Assembly: GCA_963706685.1 (NCBI GenBank)
Contig: CAVPMY010000017.1
Span: forward strand, 531,049 to 595,048
Origin: CADEEN01 sp963706685
Lineage (GTDB): Bacteria > Pseudomonadota > Gammaproteobacteria > Burkholderiales > Burkholderiaceae_C
Reading direction: 5' to 3'
DNA: 64,000 bases
Positions within the stretch are counted from its first letter, which is position 1, and every line of letters starts with the position of its first letter. Shown piece after piece: positions 60,941 through 64,000 of this stretch. A program made the position numbers and the translations under genes. The notes under the pieces are model-generated. The model was not told the DNA's origin and did no database searches. It saw only the letters and a list, made by a program, of their open reading frames with translations.

Positions 60941-60985
60941 AGTTGGAGTTCAGCGGCGGCCGTAGGCCGTCCGCTGGAACGACGG
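60511..60985. other. Non-coding remnant DNA between IS110 transposase and intron fragment
   Basis: 475 bases without a credible gene. It contains a GGGAAGGGGGCCCC run, a perfect inverted pair CGAGCCGCTGCGCGGCTCG (60886-60904) and the AAAGGGGGAAG string near 60920. It may include the right end of IS110 and older element debris. Confidence 0.45.
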
Positions 60986-61330
60986 GTGTGCGCCCAGCAT
61001 GGGCGCGAGCTTATGGGGTGCAAGTCCCCTGTGGGAGTACCGCTTTGGACTCATCGTGAGCGAAGGATAACCACGAGCCGAAGGCAAGGGCAGACCCGCG
61101 AGGGAATGTTCGGAGGAAGCCGGAGTGCAGGAGGTGCGAGGCGAGGAACACGAACCGCATACAAGGCCGAGGGCGGCGAGGCGAGCTGGCACATGACAGC
61201 AAAGCCCACCGGTACGCAGCCTACGGTAAATGCGGCGCCTGTGCACCGACAGTTCGCGTTCTTACCTGGGGAGATCTGCGCCGCGAGCGGTGCGTGTTGA
61301 TGGCGGTAAACCCCGGAAGGTTCACACCGG
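60986..61330 (+). other. Group II intron 5' fragment
   Basis: The 5' end GTGTGCGCCCAGCATGGGCG opens with the GTGYG consensus and forms the first stem (CGCCCAGCATGGGCG). It is followed by GGGGTGCAAGTCCCC, the next domain-I hairpin, and later by CTTACCTGGGGAGATC and TGGCGGTAAACCCCGG. No reverse-transcriptase ORF or 3' domain V-VI is present; the IS21 left end begins at 61331. A truncated, presumably non-splicing relic. Confidence 0.6.
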
Positions 61331-61447
61331 TGTTGGCGCCGACCGAAAACTGAGCCACTTTTGAGGGTTGTGCCGACCCAAAACTGAGCCAGGTGTTCAA
61401 CCTACCCTGCTGCTTTTTTGTGCAGCAGAGGACGAGGAGTGATCACC

Positions 61448-63008
61448 ATGGACATGATTGGCAGGATTCGGCGTTTGCATAGCCGGAAGAACAAAGCGGA
61501 GCGCGAGATCGCGCGCATCACGGGGCTGTCGCGCAACACGGTTGCGAAGTGGCTGCATGGCCAGGTCGACGGCCCGCCAAAGTACCGGCGCGGCGAGCAA
61601 CCGAGCAAGCTCAGCGCGTTCGACGACGCGCTCAAGCAGGCCCTGAAGGCCGACGCCCGGAGAGCTCGACACGAGCGCCGCACGGCCAAGGCGCTGTACG
61701 CCGAGATCAAGGGCGCGGGCTACGACGGCGGCTACACCCGGGTGACCGACTTCATCCGCGCGTGGCGCCAGGCCGACGGCCAAGGGGCATCGGCCAAGGC
61801 CTTCGTGCCGCTGGCCTTCGAGCTGGGCGAGGCGTACCAGTTCGACTGGAGCGAGGAAGGCCTCGTGGTCGGCGGTATCTACTACCGCGCGCAGGTCTCG
61901 CACATGAAGCTGTGCGCCAGCCGGGCGTTCTGGCTGGTGGCCTACCCGAGCCAGGGCCACGAGATGCTGTTCGACGCCCACACCCGATCGTTCGCGGCGC
62001 TGGGCGGCGTTGCCCGGCGCGGCATCTACGACAACATGAAGACGGCGGTGGACAAGGTCAAGAAGGGCAAGGGCCGCATCGTCAACGAGCGCTTCGCCAC
62101 CATGTGCGCGCACTACCTGGTCGACCCCGACTTCTGCAACGTCGCCACCGGCTGGGAGAAGGGCGTCGTCGAGAAGAACGTGCAGGACAGCCGTCGGCGC
62201 ATCTGGATCGACGCGGCCAAGCAGCGCTGGGGCAGCTTCGCCGAACTCAACGCCTGGCTGGGCCAGCGCTGCCGAGCACTGTGGGACGAGGTTCGCCACC
62301 CCGAGCACGAGCAGTTCAGCGTGGCCGAGATGCTCGAGCACGAGCGGCCGCACCTGATGCCCATGCCCGCGCCGTTCGACGGCTACGTCGAGAAGCCGGC
62401 CCGGGTATCGAGCACCTGCCTGGTGTCGGTGGCGCGCAACCGCTACTCGGTGCCGTGCGAGCTGGTCGGGCAGATGGTCAGCACGCGGCTGTACCCGGCC
62501 CGCGTCGTCGTGGTGGCCGACGACAACGTCGTCGCCCGTCACGACCGCCTGAGCAACGCCGGCGAGACCCGCTACGACTGGCAGCACTACATCCCGCTGC
62601 TGCAGAGGAAGCCCGGCGCACTGCGCAACGGCGCGCCGTTCGCCGACATGCCCGAGCCGCTGCAGCGGTTGCGCCGAGGGCTGCTGCGCAACCCGGGCGG
62701 CGACCGGGTGATGGCGCAGGTGCTGGCCATCGTGCTCACGGCCGGGCTGGACGCGGTGCTGGTGGCGGTGGAATTGGCGCTGGAGACCGGGCCACCGGGC
62801 AAGGTCAGCGTGGAGCATGTGGTCAACGTGCTCGGGCGGCTGAATGCGGCGCCGCCGCCGCCAGACGGCCGCGACGCAGTTGCAGACGTCGACGCCGCCG
62901 CTGGCCAACACGGCGCGCTACGACCGCCTGCGCGCGGGCGGTACCGACAACGCCGCCGAGGACAGCGCCAACGACAGCACCGAGGAGGCCGACCATGACG
63001 CAGCGTGA
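61448..63008 (+). CDS. istA: IS21 transposase IstA (frameshifted near its end)
   Basis: About 520 residues. N-terminal helix-turn-helix (MDMIGRIRRLHSRKNKAERE, ARITGLSRNTVAKWLHG) and DDE core: FDWSEEGLVVGG (first Asp), RRGIYDNMKTAVDKV (second Asp) and GWEKGVVEKNVQDSRRRIW (Glu). At ~62867 GGCCGCG stands where GGCGCG fits; removing one C continues TQLQTSTPPLANTARYDRLR to the stop at 63008. It overlaps istB by 14 bases. Confidence 0.93.
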
Positions 63009-63809
63009 CGTGATGGTCGAACTCAAGCAGCTGCGCCTGCACGGCATGGCCGGCGCCTGGGCCGATCTGGTCGAGCAAGGCGGCAACGCCGGCATCGAGT
63101 CCTCGCGCTGGCTGATCGAGCACCTGCTGCAGGCCGAGGGCACCGACCGGGCCATGCGCTCGGTGAGCCACCAGATGCACGCGGCGAGGTTCCCGGTGCA
63201 CCGCGACCTGGCGGGCTTCGACTTCGAGGTCTCGCCGGTGGATCGCAAGCTCGTGGGCACGCTGGCCACGGCGGCCTTCACCGACGACGCGCACAACGTC
63301 GTGCTGGTCGGCGGGCCCGGCACGGGCAAGACGCACCTGGCCACGGCCATCGGCGTGTCGGCCATCACGCGGCATGGCAAGCGGGTGCGCTTCTACTCGA
63401 CGGTCGATCTGGTCAATGCGCTGGAGCAGGAGAAGGCGCAGGGCAAGGCCGGGCGCATCGCCGTGAGCCTGCTGCGCATGGATCTCGTCATCCTCGACGA
63501 ACTGGGCTACCTGCCGTTCAGCCAGGCCGGCGGGGCGCTGCTGTTCCATCTGCTCAGCCGAGCTGTACGAGCACACCAGCGTGATGATCACGACCAACCT
63601 GGACTTCGCCGAATGGTCCAGCGTGTTCGGCGACGCGAAGATGACGACGGCGCTGCTGGACCGGCTCACGCACCACTGCCACATCGTGGAGACGGGCAAC
63701 GAGTCGATCCGCTTCAGCCGCAGCACGGCCCAGGCCAAGAAGCGCATCAAGGCACGCGAGCAGGCGCGCAAAGGCGCCAAGCAAGAACCGCGCAGACGAC
63801 AACATCTGA
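62995..63809 (+). CDS. istB: IS21 helper ATPase IstB (frameshifted here)
   Basis: About 270 residues, AAA+ protein related to DnaC. Walker A VGGPGTGKTHLATAIG, Walker B LVILDELGYLPFSQAGG, then ITTNLDFAEWSSVFGDAKMT and LLDRLTHHCHIVETGNESIR. At ~63558 AGCCGAG replaces AGCGAG (LLSELYEHTS), and near 63782 one extra C precedes the C-terminal KNRADDNI-stop. It sharpens IstA target choice. Confidence 0.93.
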
Positions 63810-64000
63810 AGCCGGCGCCGCGCGGGGAAAGCCGCTACGGGCTACGCCCTGCGCGTCTTCCCCCGCGCGATCAACCCAGCACCGAGGAGATCAACGAACC
63901 AGGCAAAGACCTACACTTATCCACAGCCGACCATCTCAACGTCGGCTTCCACCCCTGGCTCAATATTGGTCGGCACGGTGGCTCAGATTTGAATCGGCGC

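Larger units (their letters stand above)
61331..64000 (+). mobile_element. IS21-family insertion sequence (right end cut by window)
   Basis: It starts TGTTGGCGCC at 61331 and holds istA, istB and ~190 bases of right flank. Terminal repeat pairs: left GCCGACCGAAAACTGAGCCA (61338-61357) and GCCGACCCAAAACTGAGCCA (61372-61391), spaced 34 bases; right, inverted, TGGCTCAATATTGGTCGGC (63957-63975) and TGGCTCAGATTTGAATCGGC (63980-63999). These are IstA-binding repeats. The final few bases lie outside the window. Confidence 0.9.

Noticed and set aside
61397..62911. 504-codon minus-strand open frame opposite istA
   Set aside because: IstA on the plus strand has all family motifs; the antisense frame has none.

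Overview
The window is high-GC proteobacterial DNA. FlhDC as flagellar master regulator, FlgM/FlgN, gene order flhD-flhC-motA-motB and flhB-flhA-flhF-flhG-fliA, a BufABC (DUF2282/DUF692/DUF2063) locus and the style of the intergenic repeats point to a betaproteobacterium of the order Burkholderiales, probably near Rubrivivax/Leptothrix/Ideonella. That placement is inference from gene content.

Layout. 1-1.2 kb: start of a CNNM/CBS membrane protein, apaH and a tRNA-Ser. 1.25-7.0 kb (minus): an overlapping signalling operon with an Hpt domain, a receiver-PAS-GGDEF-EAL protein, a GGDEF protein and an EAL/HDOD protein. 7.0-21.5 kb: the flg cluster, flgL to flgB on minus and flgA, flgM, flgN on plus. 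A plus-strand two-component system is wedged between flgG and flgF. 21.5-24 kb: small accessory genes (unknown protein, small membrane protein, VOC, GNAT). 23.9-33.4 kb (minus): fliA, flhG, flhF, flhA, flhB, motB, motA, flhC, flhD, with a well-matched sigma-28 promoter before motA and a good one before flgM. 33.6-37.4 kb: a GspE-like ATPase with four exact 30-residue MshEN-type (c-di-GMP-binding fold) repeats, plus an ATPase-less paralogue. 37.6-40.5 kb: ECF sigma factor and zinc-finger anti-sigma, divergent from a bufferin-type RiPP operon (precursor, MNIO maturase, partner). 40.5-44.7 kb: ynjB-C-D ABC transporter and ynjF. 44.7-53.7 kb: TVP38-flavoprotein fusion, DUF547, DUF3047, NDH-like flavoprotein, marC, xerD, chalcone-isomerase-like, AEC permease and queG. 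53.7-58 kb: tsaE, Tat-type amiC, a 27-bp tandem repeat, a methyltransferase, a cupin and a thioesterase. 58-64 kb: a mobile junkyard with a truncated tyrosine recombinase, a HigBA-like toxin-antitoxin pair, an IS110-family transposase, a group II intron 5' fragment and an IS21-family element that runs to the window end.

How parts work together. Motility genes dominate: master regulator, early export and regulatory genes, rod/hook genes and sigma-28-dependent genes. They sit beside c-di-GMP enzymes (EAL, GGDEF) and the MshEN ATPase pair, so c-di-GMP control of motility or surface structures is a reasonable hypothesis. Almost all minus-strand operons use 4-bp stop/start overlaps (ATGA).

Quality warning. 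More than twenty conserved genes are broken here by single-base frameshifts. Every site compared with the expected protein is a +1 insertion. The sites cluster at about 16-20.5 kb and 44-53.6 kb. Corrected frames restore family-typical lengths and ATGA couplings, so these are most likely sequence or assembly errors rather than real pseudogenes. Such genes are annotated as whole CDSs spanning the breaks.
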